Below, in pieces: positions 27,796 to 37,108 of a stretch of DNA of 64,000 nt; position 1 is the first letter of the stretch; each line of letters begins with the position of its first letter. The translations under genes and the position numbers were made by a program. The notes under the pieces are model-generated. The model made no database searches. It saw only the letters and a program-made list of their open reading frames with translations, and was not told the DNA's origin. Source of the DNA: Actinomadura luteofluorescens (GTDB lineage: Bacteria; Actinomycetota; Actinomycetes; Streptosporangiales; Streptosporangiaceae); the NCBI RefSeq assembly GCF_013409365.1, contig NZ_JACCBA010000001.1, forward strand, positions 7,688,001 through 7,752,000. The letters run 5' to 3'.

Positions 27796-28926
27796 GTGCT
27801 GACGCCGCTCGGGTGGGGGACGGCGGCCGGGTCGGTCCTGCTGTACGCGGCCGGCTGGTGGCTCGGCTACCCCGAGCCCGCCGTGCTGGCCGTCGCGGGC
27901 CTCGCCGCGGTCGGGGCGGCGGCGCTGTGGACGCTGCCGCGCCCGAAGCTGGAGGTCGGCAGGGAGATCGCGCCGGCGCGGGTGGAGCGCGGCGAGCCCG
28001 CCGTCGGGGTCCTGCACGTGACGAACAGGGGGCGCGGCGTCCGCGGGCTCAGCGCCGAGGACGCTGCTGGCTCCACCCCGGTCGCGGTCGACATCCCGCG
28101 GCTGCGCCCGGGCGGCGGGCGCACCGTGACCTACCGGCTGCCGACGTCCCGGCGCGGCGAGATCCCGGTGGGGCCGCTGCGGCTGGTGCGCGCCGACCCG
28201 CTCAGGCTGGCGCGCCGGGTGCGGGAGTACGGGGCGCCGCGGGTCCTGCTCGTCCGGCCGAGGACGGTGCGGCTGGCGCTGCTGCCGTCCGGCCGCGCCC
28301 ACCACCTGGAGGGCCCGACCAGCGACAGGTCCCCGGCGGGGACGGCGACGTTCCACGCGCTGCGCGAGTACGTGATCGGGGACGAGCTGCGCCACATCCA
28401 CTGGAAGTCGTCGGCCCGCACCGGGACGCTGATGGTCCGCCAGCTCGTGGACGCCAGCCTGCCGACGACGACGGTCGTGCTGGAGGCGCGCCCCGGCTCG
28501 TGGCCGGAGCCCGACGACTTCGAGCTGGCCGTGGACGCGGCGGCGTCGGTGGCGTCCGGTGCCGCGTCGGCGAGCTTCCCCGTCCGGATCCTCACCGGCG
28601 ACGGCCAGGTGGCCGACACGCGGGGCGGGCCGGACGACGTGGAGGTCCTGCTCGACCGGCTCACCTCCGTCCAGACGCGGGAGGGGCCGCGCTCGGCCGT
28701 CGACGCGGTGCGCCGCGTGCGCCCGGGCGGGTCCCTGGTCGTCATCACCCCGGACGCGGCCGAGCTCGGGCGCATCGCGGCCGTCCGCAGCCGCTTCGAC
28801 CGGATCGTCGTGCTGCGGGTCCGCCCGCGGGAGCCCGCGGCGGCACCGCCCGGCGTCCAGATCGTCGACTTCACCGACCTGGAGGGGCTGGCGGAGGCAT
28901 GGCGCCGGCTGGGCAGCGCCCGGTGA
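27796..28926 (+). CDS. DUF58 membrane protein
   Basis: The 376-residue protein has two N-terminal hydrophobic segments (about 8-45), a beta-rich region and then the DUF58 core: GDELRHIHWKSSARTGTLMVRQ near residues 195-216. The C-terminal part is VWA-like without a full MIDAS. DUF58 proteins are constant partners of MoxR ATPases. It starts at GTG 27796, one base after the MoxR stop, and its TGA overlaps the GTG of the next gene. Confidence 0.92.
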   Translation: MLTPLGWGTAAGSVLLYAAGWWLGYPEPAVLAVAGLAAVGAAALWTLPRPKLEVGREIAPARVERGEPAVGVLHVTNRGRGVRGLSAEDAAGSTPVAVDIPRLRPGGGRTVTYRLPTSRRGEIPVGPLRLVRADPLRLARRVREYGAPRVLLVRPRTVRLALLPSGRAHHLEGPTSDRSPAGTATFHALREYVIGDELRHIHWKSSARTGTLMVRQLVDASLPTTTVVLEARPGSWPEPDDFELAVDAAASVASGAASASFPVRILTGDGQVADTRGGPDDVEVLLDRLTSVQTREGPRSAVDAVRRVRPGGSLVVITPDAAELGRIAAVRSRFDRIVVLRVRPREPAAAPPGVQIVDFTDLEGLAEAWRRLGSAR

Positions 28927-31109
28927 CCAGGTACGCGTCGATCGCCGTGACGGCCTGCCTGGCCGCGGTCGCCGGGCTGGCGTTCCAGCGGGTCTTCGGG
29001 CTCGGGCCGGTCGTCCCCGTCGCCGCGGTCGCGGCGGTCGTGCCGACGCTGCTGTGCGGGCTGCTGTCGGGGCCGCGCAAGGACAAGGGCCCGTGGCCGC
29101 TGTGGATCTCGCTGGTGCTGACCGTCGTCGCCTGGGCGGGGACGGTCTCGGTCACCGTCCTGCGCCCCGCCCTCGGGGACGGGACGCTGCCGCAGACGCT
29201 GCGCGAGGGCGTGCTCGGCTCGTGGAAGTCGATCCTGACGACGCTGCTGCCCGCCCCCGCGAAACCGGAGTACCTCGTCCTGGTCCACCTGGTGGTGTGG
29301 CTGGGGGCGTTCGCCGCGGCGGAACTCGCGCTGCGCACGTCGCTGCGCGCCGTGCCGTGCGTGCCGGTGCTCGGCGTGTGGGCGGTCGCGCTGCTGCTCG
29401 GGGTGGACGGCCCCGGATCCAACCTGCCGGCGGCCGCCGCGACCGTCGTCCTCACCGCCGTGCTGGTCCTCGTCCGCGCGGACGGACCGGGCTCGGGCGT
29501 CGCCTGGCGGCCCCTTCTGATCGGTGTCCCAGCCGCGGCCGTCCTCGGGGCGCTGGCGTTCGCCGCCGGTCCCGTCGTCCCCGTCAGCGCCGACCCCTAC
29601 AACCCGCGCGAGCAGGTGCAGGCGCCGCCGCCGCAGCAGCGCGACGGCGTCAGCCCGCTGGACCGCGTCGGTGGCTGGCTGCTCAGCCCCGACCAGGTGA
29701 TGTTCACGGTCGAGTCGAAGCGGAACGAGATCGAGCGGCTCGCCGTCCTGGACCGGTTCGACGGCGTGACGTGGTCGTCCACGGCGCGGTTCGTCCCGAC
29801 CGGGAGCCGCGTGCCGCAGGGGCCGGACCCCGATCGGGAGCACGAGGTCGCGCAGCGCATCACCATCCGCGACCTGCCAGGGGTGTGGGTGCCCGCCGCC
29901 GACCGGCCGCGGGAGGTCACCGGGCTCCCCGTCGTCGTCGACCCCGGCAGCGGCGCGCTGGCCGCCGCGCAGCCGCTGCGCCCCGGCCAGGCCTACCGCG
30001 TCGACTCCGTCGTCCCCGAATGGACGGCCGACGACCTCGCCGGTGCGGCCGTCGCGAACGACGCCGAGGCCAGGGCGGCGCGAGAGCTGCCGTGGGGGCC
30101 CGGCGCGAAGGAGCCGCCCGTCCAGATCGCCGAGTTCCGCAGGTTCGCCCAGGCCGCGACGCAGGGCGCCGTGTCGCCCATCCAGAAGGCCGCGATGCTC
30201 GCCCAGTACCTCAAGCGCTACGCCCGGTACGACGTCACCGCCCCGCCTGGGCACAGCTACCGGCAGCTCGACTACTTCCTCGGCGAGGGCAGGCGCGGCA
30301 CGCCCGAGCACTTCGCGACCGCCTACGCCCTGCTCGCCCGGACGATCGGCCTGCCGTCCCGCGTCATCGTCGGCTTCGACGGCGGCGACCGCGCGGGCGA
30401 CACCGTCCAGGTCCGGTCCGGGGACGTGATGGTGTGGCCCGAGGTCAAGTTCGACGGGCTCGGCTGGATCCGGTTCAACCCGCTCCCCGACAGCGCGCGC
30501 CGGTCCAAGAAGAACGACTCCGTCGCGGCGGGGGAGACCGAGCAGAAGCTGGAGCAGGCCCAGAAGAACGCGGCCTCCCAGCAGCGTGGCCAGGGGCCGG
30601 GCGACACGACGCAGAAGGCCCCGGAGAAGCCGGGCACCGCGGGCGACCGGCCCGCGCCGTGGTGGGTGTTCGCCTCAGTCGCGGTGGGCGTGCTCGTCAT
30701 CGGCTACCTGGGCGCCGTCCTCCTCGCCCCCGCCCTGCGGACGCGGCGGCGCAGGGCCGGGACGCCCGCCGCCCGCATCACCGGCGCCTGGCACCAGGCC
30801 CTCGACCACCTCGCCGACGTCGGCCTGTCCACGGCCCGGACGCTGACCGCGCACGAGGTCGCCCGCTTCGGCGCGTCCGCCGTCGGCGACGACGCCCACG
30901 GCCACCTCGGGCCGCTCGCCGACCTCGTCAACCGCAGCCGCTTCGCCGCGTCCCACCCGGACCCCGGCGCCGCCGAGCGCGCGTGGCGGCACACCGACGA
31001 GCTCGGGCGCCTCGTCACCGCGCGGGCCGGGCGGCTGCGCCGGCTCCGGCGCCGCCTGCACCCGCGGTCGCTGCGGGACCGCCGGGCCGTCAGGACGCGG
31101 GGACGCTGA
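28923..31109 (+). CDS. TgpA-like membrane protein with degenerate transglutaminase domain
   Basis: The 728-residue protein has about six N-terminal membrane helices, an extracellular transglutaminase-like domain (about 420-520), and a late membrane helix (about 583-605) before a cytoplasmic tail. The catalytic triad appears lost: the Cys position in GRRGTPEHFATAY is Pro461, the His position in DVMVWPEV is Met503, and the usual FDP Asp reads FNP. The fold signature (LLARTIGLPSRVIVGFDGG) is strong. It is probably a binding or scaffolding pseudo-enzyme. The GTG start overlaps the DUF58 stop, and the 3' end overlaps the convergent hydrolase gene by 20 bp. Confidence 0.85.
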   Translation: MTRYASIAVTACLAAVAGLAFQRVFGLGPVVPVAAVAAVVPTLLCGLLSGPRKDKGPWPLWISLVLTVVAWAGTVSVTVLRPALGDGTLPQTLREGVLGSWKSILTTLLPAPAKPEYLVLVHLVVWLGAFAAAELALRTSLRAVPCVPVLGVWAVALLLGVDGPGSNLPAAAATVVLTAVLVLVRADGPGSGVAWRPLLIGVPAAAVLGALAFAAGPVVPVSADPYNPREQVQAPPPQQRDGVSPLDRVGGWLLSPDQVMFTVESKRNEIERLAVLDRFDGVTWSSTARFVPTGSRVPQGPDPDREHEVAQRITIRDLPGVWVPAADRPREVTGLPVVVDPGSGALAAAQPLRPGQAYRVDSVVPEWTADDLAGAAVANDAEARAARELPWGPGAKEPPVQIAEFRRFAQAATQGAVSPIQKAAMLAQYLKRYARYDVTAPPGHSYRQLDYFLGEGRRGTPEHFATAYALLARTIGLPSRVIVGFDGGDRAGDTVQVRSGDVMVWPEVKFDGLGWIRFNPLPDSARRSKKNDSVAAGETEQKLEQAQKNAASQQRGQGPGDTTQKAPEKPGTAGDRPAPWWVFASVAVGVLVIGYLGAVLLAPALRTRRRRAGTPAARITGAWHQALDHLADVGLSTARTLTAHEVARFGASAVGDDAHGHLGPLADLVNRSRFAASHPDPGAAERAWRHTDELGRLVTARAGRLRRLRRRLHPRSLRDRRAVRTRGR

Positions 31110-31728
31110 CCGCGATCTCGCCGCCGAGCACCGCTCCCGTCTCCAGCTCCAGGTCGTCCCCGCTCCAGAACCGGCCCGGGTCGAACCAGTTCGGGCGGCG
31201 CCCCTTCGGTAGCAGCCCCATCGACTGGTACGTCACCGCGACGATCTCCGCGCAGAACGCCGTCTCCAGGTTCGCGTCCCGCTCGGCGGGCCGCCGGATC
31301 GGCACCCGCCCGCGCAGCCACCGCGTCGCCAGCTTCGACGTGGAGGGGAACGGCGTGCCGTCCAGCCGCGCCACCGCGCGGAGCGCCGCGTCCTCCGTCG
31401 CCCGGTCCGGCGGCGGGTCGAGCTGCCGCAGCCAGGCCCGCTGGCCGTAGCGGTTCCCCCAGGCCAGCACCGCCTCCCGCAGGTCGTGCAGCTGCGCGCC
31501 CCGGTGGTGCCCGCCCGTCCACATGTCACGCAGCGAGCGGCCGAGCTCGGCGTGCCACATCAGCGGCGGCAGATCGTCGATCACCACCGCCATGCCGACG
31601 TGGTTGACGGGGCTGTTGGTCGTCATCTGGATGGCGCGGTCGGCGACCGTCCGGCCGCGGAACAGCCACACGTCCCCGGTGCGGGTCAGCTCGACGGCCT
31701 CGGCGAGGGAGATGCTCGTGCCCGGCAT
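31090..31728 (-). CDS. Permuted papain-like (YiiX/NlpC-P60-type) hydrolase
   Basis: The 212-residue protein begins with GDVWLFRGRTVADRAIQ and carries the early His43 in SPVNHVGMAVV and the late Cys159 in ETAFCAEIVAVTYQSMGLL. This His-before-Cys order marks the circularly permuted NlpC/P60 group that includes YiiX. Such enzymes cleave amide or ester bonds in lipids, peptides or cell wall. There is no signal peptide, so it is likely cytoplasmic. Start ATG 31728 is 18 bp from the divergent small ORF. Confidence 0.75.
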   Translation of the reverse strand: MPGTSISLAEAVELTRTGDVWLFRGRTVADRAIQMTTNSPVNHVGMAVVIDDLPPLMWHAELGRSLRDMWTGGHHRGAQLHDLREAVLAWGNRYGQRAWLRQLDPPPDRATEDAALRAVARLDGTPFPSTSKLATRWLRGRVPIRRPAERDANLETAFCAEIVAVTYQSMGLLPKGRRPNWFDPGRFWSGDDLELETGAVLGGEIAVSVPAS

Positions 31729-31746
31729 GGTCGCTACCGTAGCCGT

Positions 31747-31944
31747 ATGCGCACGTTGAGCGGGTCCGGCCTCTGGAAAGCAGCCAATCTCTGGAAGGCG
31801 CTGGGCGTCGCCGGGTTTCTCGGCGTCGCCGCGACCGGGGCCGTGATCGTGCGCGCCGAGCGCCGCCGCCGCTCCTACACCCCCGAGGAGATCCGGCAGC
31901 GCCTCCACGAGCGGCTGGACGGGTCGCCGGAGGAGCGGGCGTGA
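31747..31944 (+). CDS. Small single-pass membrane protein
   Basis: This 65-residue protein has one hydrophobic helix (about 20-38) and a basic-then-acidic C-terminal helix (RAERRRRSYTPEEIRQRLHERL). No clear ribosome site precedes the ATG, and only 18 bp separates it from the divergent gene, so it may be leaderless. Its TGA overlaps the GTG of the dehydratase gene (GTGA). I do not recognise the family. Confidence 0.7.
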   Translation: MRTLSGSGLWKAANLWKALGVAGFLGVAATGAVIVRAERRRRSYTPEEIRQRLHERLDGSPEERA

Positions 31945-32888
31945 CGGTGCGCCCCGTCCGGCCGCCCGGCCCGGACGACCTGGACCGCGCCTGGCGGACC
32001 GTGTCCGCCGAGCTCGCCCCCACGCCCCTCGTCCCGTCGGGCCTGGCGCCGGGCGCGCTGCTGAAGCTGGAGACGCTCCAGCCGACGGGCGCGTTCAAGG
32101 TGCGGGGCGCGCTCGCGGCGGTCGCCGCGCTCCCCGAGGGGGAGCCGGCCGTCACGGCGAGCGCGGGCAACCACGGTCTCGGCATGGGGTACGCCGCCGC
32201 GAAGGCGGGCGCGGACGTCACCGTCGTGGTCTCGACCCGGGCGTCGCAGGTCAAGGTCGACAGGATCCGCGCGTTCCCGGTGCGCCTCGTCCAGCACGGG
32301 ACGACCTACGACAAGGCCGAGGCGCACGCGATGACGCTGCCCGGCCGCTTCGTCTCGCCCTACAACGACCCGGCGGTCATCGCGGGGCAGGGCACCATCG
32401 GGCGCGAACTCGACCGGCAGGCGGACGGCCCCCTCACGGTCGTCGCGCCGGTCGGGGGCGGCGGGCTCGTCGCCGGCCTGTGCCTGTGGGCGCGCGAGCG
32501 CGGCGACGTGCGGATCGTGGGCGTGGAGTCGGCGGTGTCGCGCGGCGTCTCGGCGTCGGTGGCGGCCGGGCGGGTCACCCGGGTCGAGGTGGGCGACACC
32601 TTCGCCGACGGGCTGCCCGGCAACCTCGAACCCGGCTGCGTCACCCCGGAGGTGATCGGGCGCACCGCCGAGCTGACGTCGGTCACCGACGGCCAGATCC
32701 GCGCCGCGCTGCGCCTGCTGTTCCACGCGCACGGCCTCGTCGCCGAGGGCGCGGGCGCCGCGGCGGTCGCTGCCGTCCTGGCCGGGAAGGTCGAGGCCGC
32801 CGGGCGCCTGGTGGTGGTCGTGTCCGGCCGCAACATCACCGTCCCGGCGTACACGGCCGCCATCGGCGGGGACACCGGCGGTCACTGA
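31941..32888 (+). CDS. PLP-dependent threonine/serine dehydratase
   Basis: The 315-residue fold-type II PLP enzyme has the cofactor lysine Lys53 in QPTGAFKVRGA, the substrate loop ASAGNHGLG and the phosphate-binding APVGGGGLVAG (about 170-180). It lacks a C-terminal ACT domain, so it is the short catabolic type that deaminates L-threonine or L-serine, or a serine/threo-hydroxyaspartate relative. It is co-translated with the small membrane protein. Confidence 0.87.
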   Translation: MTVRPVRPPGPDDLDRAWRTVSAELAPTPLVPSGLAPGALLKLETLQPTGAFKVRGALAAVAALPEGEPAVTASAGNHGLGMGYAAAKAGADVTVVVSTRASQVKVDRIRAFPVRLVQHGTTYDKAEAHAMTLPGRFVSPYNDPAVIAGQGTIGRELDRQADGPLTVVAPVGGGGLVAGLCLWARERGDVRIVGVESAVSRGVSASVAAGRVTRVEVGDTFADGLPGNLEPGCVTPEVIGRTAELTSVTDGQIRAALRLLFHAHGLVAEGAGAAAVAAVLAGKVEAAGRLVVVVSGRNITVPAYTAAIGGDTGGH

Positions 32889-32974
32889 GCACCGCCGTTT
32901 CCGGGGATCTCCGGCGCCGGTGGGACGCGAGCGGCTACGGTGTCCCCGGCGAAACGGGTGGGAGATTTCAGGAC

Positions 32975-35059
32975 ATGGCGGGCCTGGGCGTTTTCTTTCG
33001 GCGTGATCGGCTGACGGGGCAGGTGGCCGTCGGGCTCACCGGCGTGCTCGTCATCGCCGCGGTCGTCTACGGGGTGGGCGTCGCGAGCGCCAAGTACCGG
33101 ATCGCCGACGTCGGCGCCTGGCTCGCCGCGGGGAGCAGGGGCCTCGTCGTGCACGTCAACGGGCCCGCGGCCAAGGTGGACGGCAAGACCGGCGTGCCCC
33201 CGCAGATGCGCGGCCACGACATCAAGATCATTCAGGACGGCGCGACCGTGCTGATCGTCGACCAGGCCACCGGCGTCGTCAGCCGGCTCGACCCCTCCCA
33301 GCTGGACGTCGGCGCGAGCCGCCCGCTCGGCCGCGGCCTCCAGGTCCTCGCGGGCGCCGGGAGGGCCTACACGGTCGACTCCGTCAAGGGCGTCCTCCAG
33401 CAGATCGACCCGGTCGCCCTGACGCCGGTCGGCGCGCCCGCCTCCCTCTCGCCCGTCCTCGGGCAGGCGGGCATCGACGCGCGGGGCGCCCTGTGGGTGC
33501 CCGTGTCGCGGGACGGGCAGGTCACGGCGTTCGCCGACGGCCGCGCGCAGCCGCCGGTCCGCGTCGGCGGGCCGGGGGACGACCTCGCGCTCACCATGGC
33601 CGCGGGCGACCCGGTCGTCGTGAACTCCACGGCCGCCACCGCCACGGTCGTCAGGCCGTCCGGGACGCGCCTGACGGTCGCGCTGCCCGCGACCGTCCGG
33701 CAGGCGGGCCGCGGCGGCGTACTCGCCCCGCCCGCCACCGACGGCAAGACCGTCCCGCTGCTGGTGCCCGGCGCCGGGTCGCTGGTGACGGTCGACACCG
33801 ACACCGGGCGGTACTCCAGCACGCGGCTCGCCGTGCCGAAGCACCGGTACCGGCCGCCGCAGATGCTCGGGCACAAGGTCTACATCCCCGACGAGACGGC
33901 CGGGGCCCTGCTCGTCTACGACTCGGCCGGCAACCGGTTCGAGGCGCCGGTCCCGGTCAGCGGGCGGCCCGCCAGGCTGGACGTCTTCGTCCGCGACGGC
34001 CTGCTGTGGGCGAACGACCCGGCCGGCCCGCACGCCGTCGTGATCGACGGGCAGGGCGCGCGCAAGGGCATCGACAAGTACCGGGACAAGGTCGCGGGCG
34101 GCCCCGTCCGCCGCGCCCTCCCGCAGCCCGGCGGCAGCGGCGCCCCGGCGCCGCGGACCGCCCCGCGCGACCCCCGCCGCCAGCCTCCGGACGCGCCGCC
34201 CGGCGCGCCGCTGAACGTGTCGGTCACGCCGGGGGCGGGCACGATGCGGATCGACTTCCAGCCCTCGGAGGGCGAAGGCGTCATCGGGTACGCGCTGAAG
34301 GACGTCCCGTCCGGCCTCGCGGCGAGCCCGCCCGCGATCGCGCCCGGCGCCGGGCCCTTCACGTTCACGATCACCGGCGGGGACTGCGCCCGCGAGTACC
34401 GCTTCCGCGTCGCCGTCCGCTACCGGGACGGCGGCGGACGGACTCGCGAGCAGGTGTCGGCGCCCAGCGATCCCGCCCGCCCCTGCGTGACGCCCGGCGC
34501 GCCGACCGGCCTCCAGGCGCAGGCCACCGCGTCCGGGACAAAGGTCTCATGGACGGCCCCGCCCGGCGCGTCCACCTACCGCATCGGCTGGGACGGCCCG
34601 GTCAGGGGGACCCGGACGGTGCCCGCCGCGACGGGCTCGGCCATGACCGCGACGCTCGGGGACGTGTGGACGAACGGGCCCTACACCTTCACCGTCGCCG
34701 CCGTGAACGGCGCCGGCACGGGCGCCGCCGCGACTCTCGACGCCAGGCTCACCGGCCCCGCGACCACGTACCCGGTGGAACGCAACGGGAACTCCAACGC
34801 CTACATCCGGGCCACCGCCGACGCCAACAGCGGCACGACCATCGCCACCATGACCGACAACAACGGCACGCTCGTCGTCGTGCACTGCCAGGTGAAGGGC
34901 GCCTACTACAAGCACCCGAAAGACTCCAACCTCGCCGGCGACATGTACGCCAAGATCACGTGGAGCGGCAAGACCGGCTACCTCATCGGGTACCTGGTCG
35001 ACACGCCGGGCGACTGGAGGAGCCCCGCGGGGCCGGCGGTCTGGACGTGCGAGCCCTGA
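32975..35059 (+). CDS. Second propeller/fibronectin type III membrane protein
   Basis: This 694-residue paralogue of the protein at 24649 shares FFRRDRLTGQ, the membrane helix, the propeller-like start (MRGHDIKIIQDGATVLIVD) and the two Fn3-like domains. Its C-terminal module (SNAYIRATADANSGT to YLVDTPG) is a clearer bacterial SH3-like domain. It starts at ATG 32975 after GGGAG and AGGA. It stands alone, without its own MoxR/DUF58 genes, so it may use the products of the operon 4 kb upstream or respond to a second ligand. Confidence 0.82.
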   Translation: MAGLGVFFRRDRLTGQVAVGLTGVLVIAAVVYGVGVASAKYRIADVGAWLAAGSRGLVVHVNGPAAKVDGKTGVPPQMRGHDIKIIQDGATVLIVDQATGVVSRLDPSQLDVGASRPLGRGLQVLAGAGRAYTVDSVKGVLQQIDPVALTPVGAPASLSPVLGQAGIDARGALWVPVSRDGQVTAFADGRAQPPVRVGGPGDDLALTMAAGDPVVVNSTAATATVVRPSGTRLTVALPATVRQAGRGGVLAPPATDGKTVPLLVPGAGSLVTVDTDTGRYSSTRLAVPKHRYRPPQMLGHKVYIPDETAGALLVYDSAGNRFEAPVPVSGRPARLDVFVRDGLLWANDPAGPHAVVIDGQGARKGIDKYRDKVAGGPVRRALPQPGGSGAPAPRTAPRDPRRQPPDAPPGAPLNVSVTPGAGTMRIDFQPSEGEGVIGYALKDVPSGLAASPPAIAPGAGPFTFTITGGDCAREYRFRVAVRYRDGGGRTREQVSAPSDPARPCVTPGAPTGLQAQATASGTKVSWTAPPGASTYRIGWDGPVRGTRTVPAATGSAMTATLGDVWTNGPYTFTVAAVNGAGTGAAATLDARLTGPATTYPVERNGNSNAYIRATADANSGTTIATMTDNNGTLVVVHCQVKGAYYKHPKDSNLAGDMYAKITWSGKTGYLIGYLVDTPGDWRSPAGPAVWTCEP

Positions 35060-35080
35060 CCGGCGGCCCGTCCGCGGGCG

Positions 35081-36808
35081 TCACGGCGTGGTGCGCTTCT
35101 TCGCCTTGCCGACGCAGGCGGGCGCCGACCACGCCACGTCCGGCGCCTGGCCCTGGTTGAGGCGCAGCACCGCGCCGACCTTGAAGCAGTGGGTCGTGTT
35201 CGGCCGCAGGCCCGGCATGGTCGCCGACTGCGATCCCGCCTTCACCGAAACGATCGGCTGGGTCCCGGCGGGCTGCTGCTGGACGAGGAGCGGCAGCCCG
35301 CGTGCGGCGGGCGGCAGCGTCCAGAGCAGCGCCGCCGTCCGGCCGACCTGCCGGGCGACCACCTTGCGCGGGCGGGTCGCCGCGAGCTGCGAGCCCGGGA
35401 TCGGCTGCTGCGGGGTCTGGGTGGCCTGCCCCTGCGGGACGGTCTGGGACGGCGGCGTCGATGCCGCGGTCGTCCCGCCCTTGCCGTCGCCGCCGGACAG
35501 CGCGAGCGCGCCGACGCCGAGTGCCAGCCCGCCCGCGAGCACGATCCCGGCCACGACGATCAGGCCCCGGCGGGGCCCGTCCTGCGGCTGGTCCCAGGTG
35601 GTGTGGTGCGGGCTCTCGTGCGACGTCGTGTGCGGCGGCATGTGCGGTGCCGTGTGCGGTGTCGTGGAGGAGCCGCTCACCGGTCGGTCGCCCGCCTGGG
35701 GCGCCGGGACCGGGGGCCAGGCGGCCTCGGGGGCGGGCCGCGGGCCGTCCTGGGGGAGGAGCGCGTCCGGGGTCTGCGACGGCAGGGCGTTCGGCGCCCA
35801 CGGCGACGGCGGCGGGTTGGGCAAGGCGACGGGCGCCGGAAGCGGAGCCGGAGCCGGCGGCGCGACGGTGGGCAGGGACTGCGCCTGAGTGGGCGCCGGC
35901 GGCGCGGCGGAGGTGTCGGGGAACGAGAGGCGGCCGGAGTCGGGCACCGCCGGAGCGCCGAGGCCGCTGTGCGCCACGTCCGTCACCGGCAGCCCCAGCT
36001 CGGACTGCACGCGCTGGAGCGCCTGCGCGAACTCCACGGCGCTGGCGAACCGCTCGTCGGGCGTCTTGGCCATCGACCGCACGATGAGGTCGGTGACCTG
36101 GCGCGGGACGTCGGGGCGGGGGAAGGGCGGCGGCGGGTCGTTCAGGATCCGCAGCATCAGCGGCGCGATGCCCTCGCGGGGCGGCCCCTTGAACGCGGGC
36201 CGCCCAGCCAGCAGCTGGTAGAGCGTCGAGCCGAGCGAGTAGAGGTCGGACCCGATGCCCGGCGGCCTGCCCTCCAGCACCTCGGGGGCGGCGTGGTGCG
36301 GGGTGAACGCCTGCGTGTGGGTGGCGTCGAAGCTGTCCACCAGGCGGGCGATGCCGAAGTCGGCGAGCGCGGGCTCCCCGTACCGCGAAAGCAGCACGTT
36401 CTGCGGCTTGACGTCCCGGTGCAGGACGTCGGTCTCGTGGGTGGCGGCGAGCGCGCCCGCCATCTTCACCCCGATCCGCAGCACCTCGGCGAGCGGCAGC
36501 GGCCCCTCCCGCTTGAGCCGGTCGGTGAGCGCGCCGTGCTCGAAGTACTCCATCACGATGTAGGGGCGCCCGGACCGGGTGGTGCCGGTGTCGAGCACGG
36601 TCACGATGTTCGGATGCCCGGAGAGCCGCCCGGTGATCTTGCACTCGCGCTGGAACCGCCGCATCGCCGCGTCGTCGACCGCGCTGATCGACAGGACCTT
36701 CAGCGCGACCATCCGGTCCAGGCGCTCCTGGTGGGCGCGGTAGACGACGCTGAAGCCGCCCTCGCCGACCTGCTCCAGCACCCGGTAGCCCGGAACGTCC
36801 TCGGTCAT
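35081..36808 (-). CDS. Ser/Thr protein kinase with C-terminal extracellular domain
   Basis: The 575-residue kinase has an N-terminal catalytic domain (1-270): GEGGFSVVYRA, Lys37 in VALKVL, Asp132 in LHRDVKPQN and DFGIARL. The activation segment reads FTPHHAAPEVL in place of the common GTPxYMAPE, a PknK-like variant. A long Pro/Ala/His-rich linker (HTAPHMPPHTTSHESPHH) precedes one membrane helix (about 430-452) and an Fn3-like extracellular region. It is convergent with the second propeller/Fn3 gene, a possible functional partner. Confidence 0.92.
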   Translation of the reverse strand: MTEDVPGYRVLEQVGEGGFSVVYRAHQERLDRMVALKVLSISAVDDAAMRRFQRECKITGRLSGHPNIVTVLDTGTTRSGRPYIVMEYFEHGALTDRLKREGPLPLAEVLRIGVKMAGALAATHETDVLHRDVKPQNVLLSRYGEPALADFGIARLVDSFDATHTQAFTPHHAAPEVLEGRPPGIGSDLYSLGSTLYQLLAGRPAFKGPPREGIAPLMLRILNDPPPPFPRPDVPRQVTDLIVRSMAKTPDERFASAVEFAQALQRVQSELGLPVTDVAHSGLGAPAVPDSGRLSFPDTSAAPPAPTQAQSLPTVAPPAPAPLPAPVALPNPPPSPWAPNALPSQTPDALLPQDGPRPAPEAAWPPVPAPQAGDRPVSGSSTTPHTAPHMPPHTTSHESPHHTTWDQPQDGPRRGLIVVAGIVLAGGLALGVGALALSGGDGKGGTTAASTPPSQTVPQGQATQTPQQPIPGSQLAATRPRKVVARQVGRTAALLWTLPPAARGLPLLVQQQPAGTQPIVSVKAGSQSATMPGLRPNTTHCFKVGAVLRLNQGQAPDVAWSAPACVGKAKKRTTP

Positions 36809-37108
36809 GGGTCGGGGGTTCCCTCTCGGTCGCTCGTCTCGTCCGGGGCGCGGCGGGGCGCGGTCATTCGATGCGGTGCGGCCCGGGCCGGTTCCCGGGG
36901 GCAACAGCGTAGTACGGGGAGGAAACGGGCGTGGCTGCTCTCGCCGGGAAAGCCCGGACCGAACGACCCCCGGCACCTCGTACGGAAATGAGATGACATT
37001 TCCATTCGCCCGGTTAATCGTTGTGCCAATTGCGCTCCAGTGCCGGCCCACTCCGTCCTAACCTCGGGTTTCGCGACGAAGGAACTGCCCCAGAGGGAGT
37101 GGCCGGCC
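36809..37108. other. 300-bp divergent intergenic region with an AT-rich inverted repeat
   Basis: The region between the kinase and the next gene has a perfect inverted repeat GGAAATG (36984-36990) / CATTTCC (36997-37003) with a 6-bp centre, followed by an AT-rich stretch (TTAATCGTTGTGCCAATTG). It should contain both promoters, and the repeat is a candidate operator. No gene is evident. Confidence 0.45.

Noticed and set aside
27813..28922. Long plus-strand frame that runs into the transglutaminase-like gene from upstream
   Set aside because: Its Arg/Pro/Ala-rich composition is typical of an out-of-frame shadow of DUF58. The real start is the GTG at 28923 overlapping the DUF58 stop.
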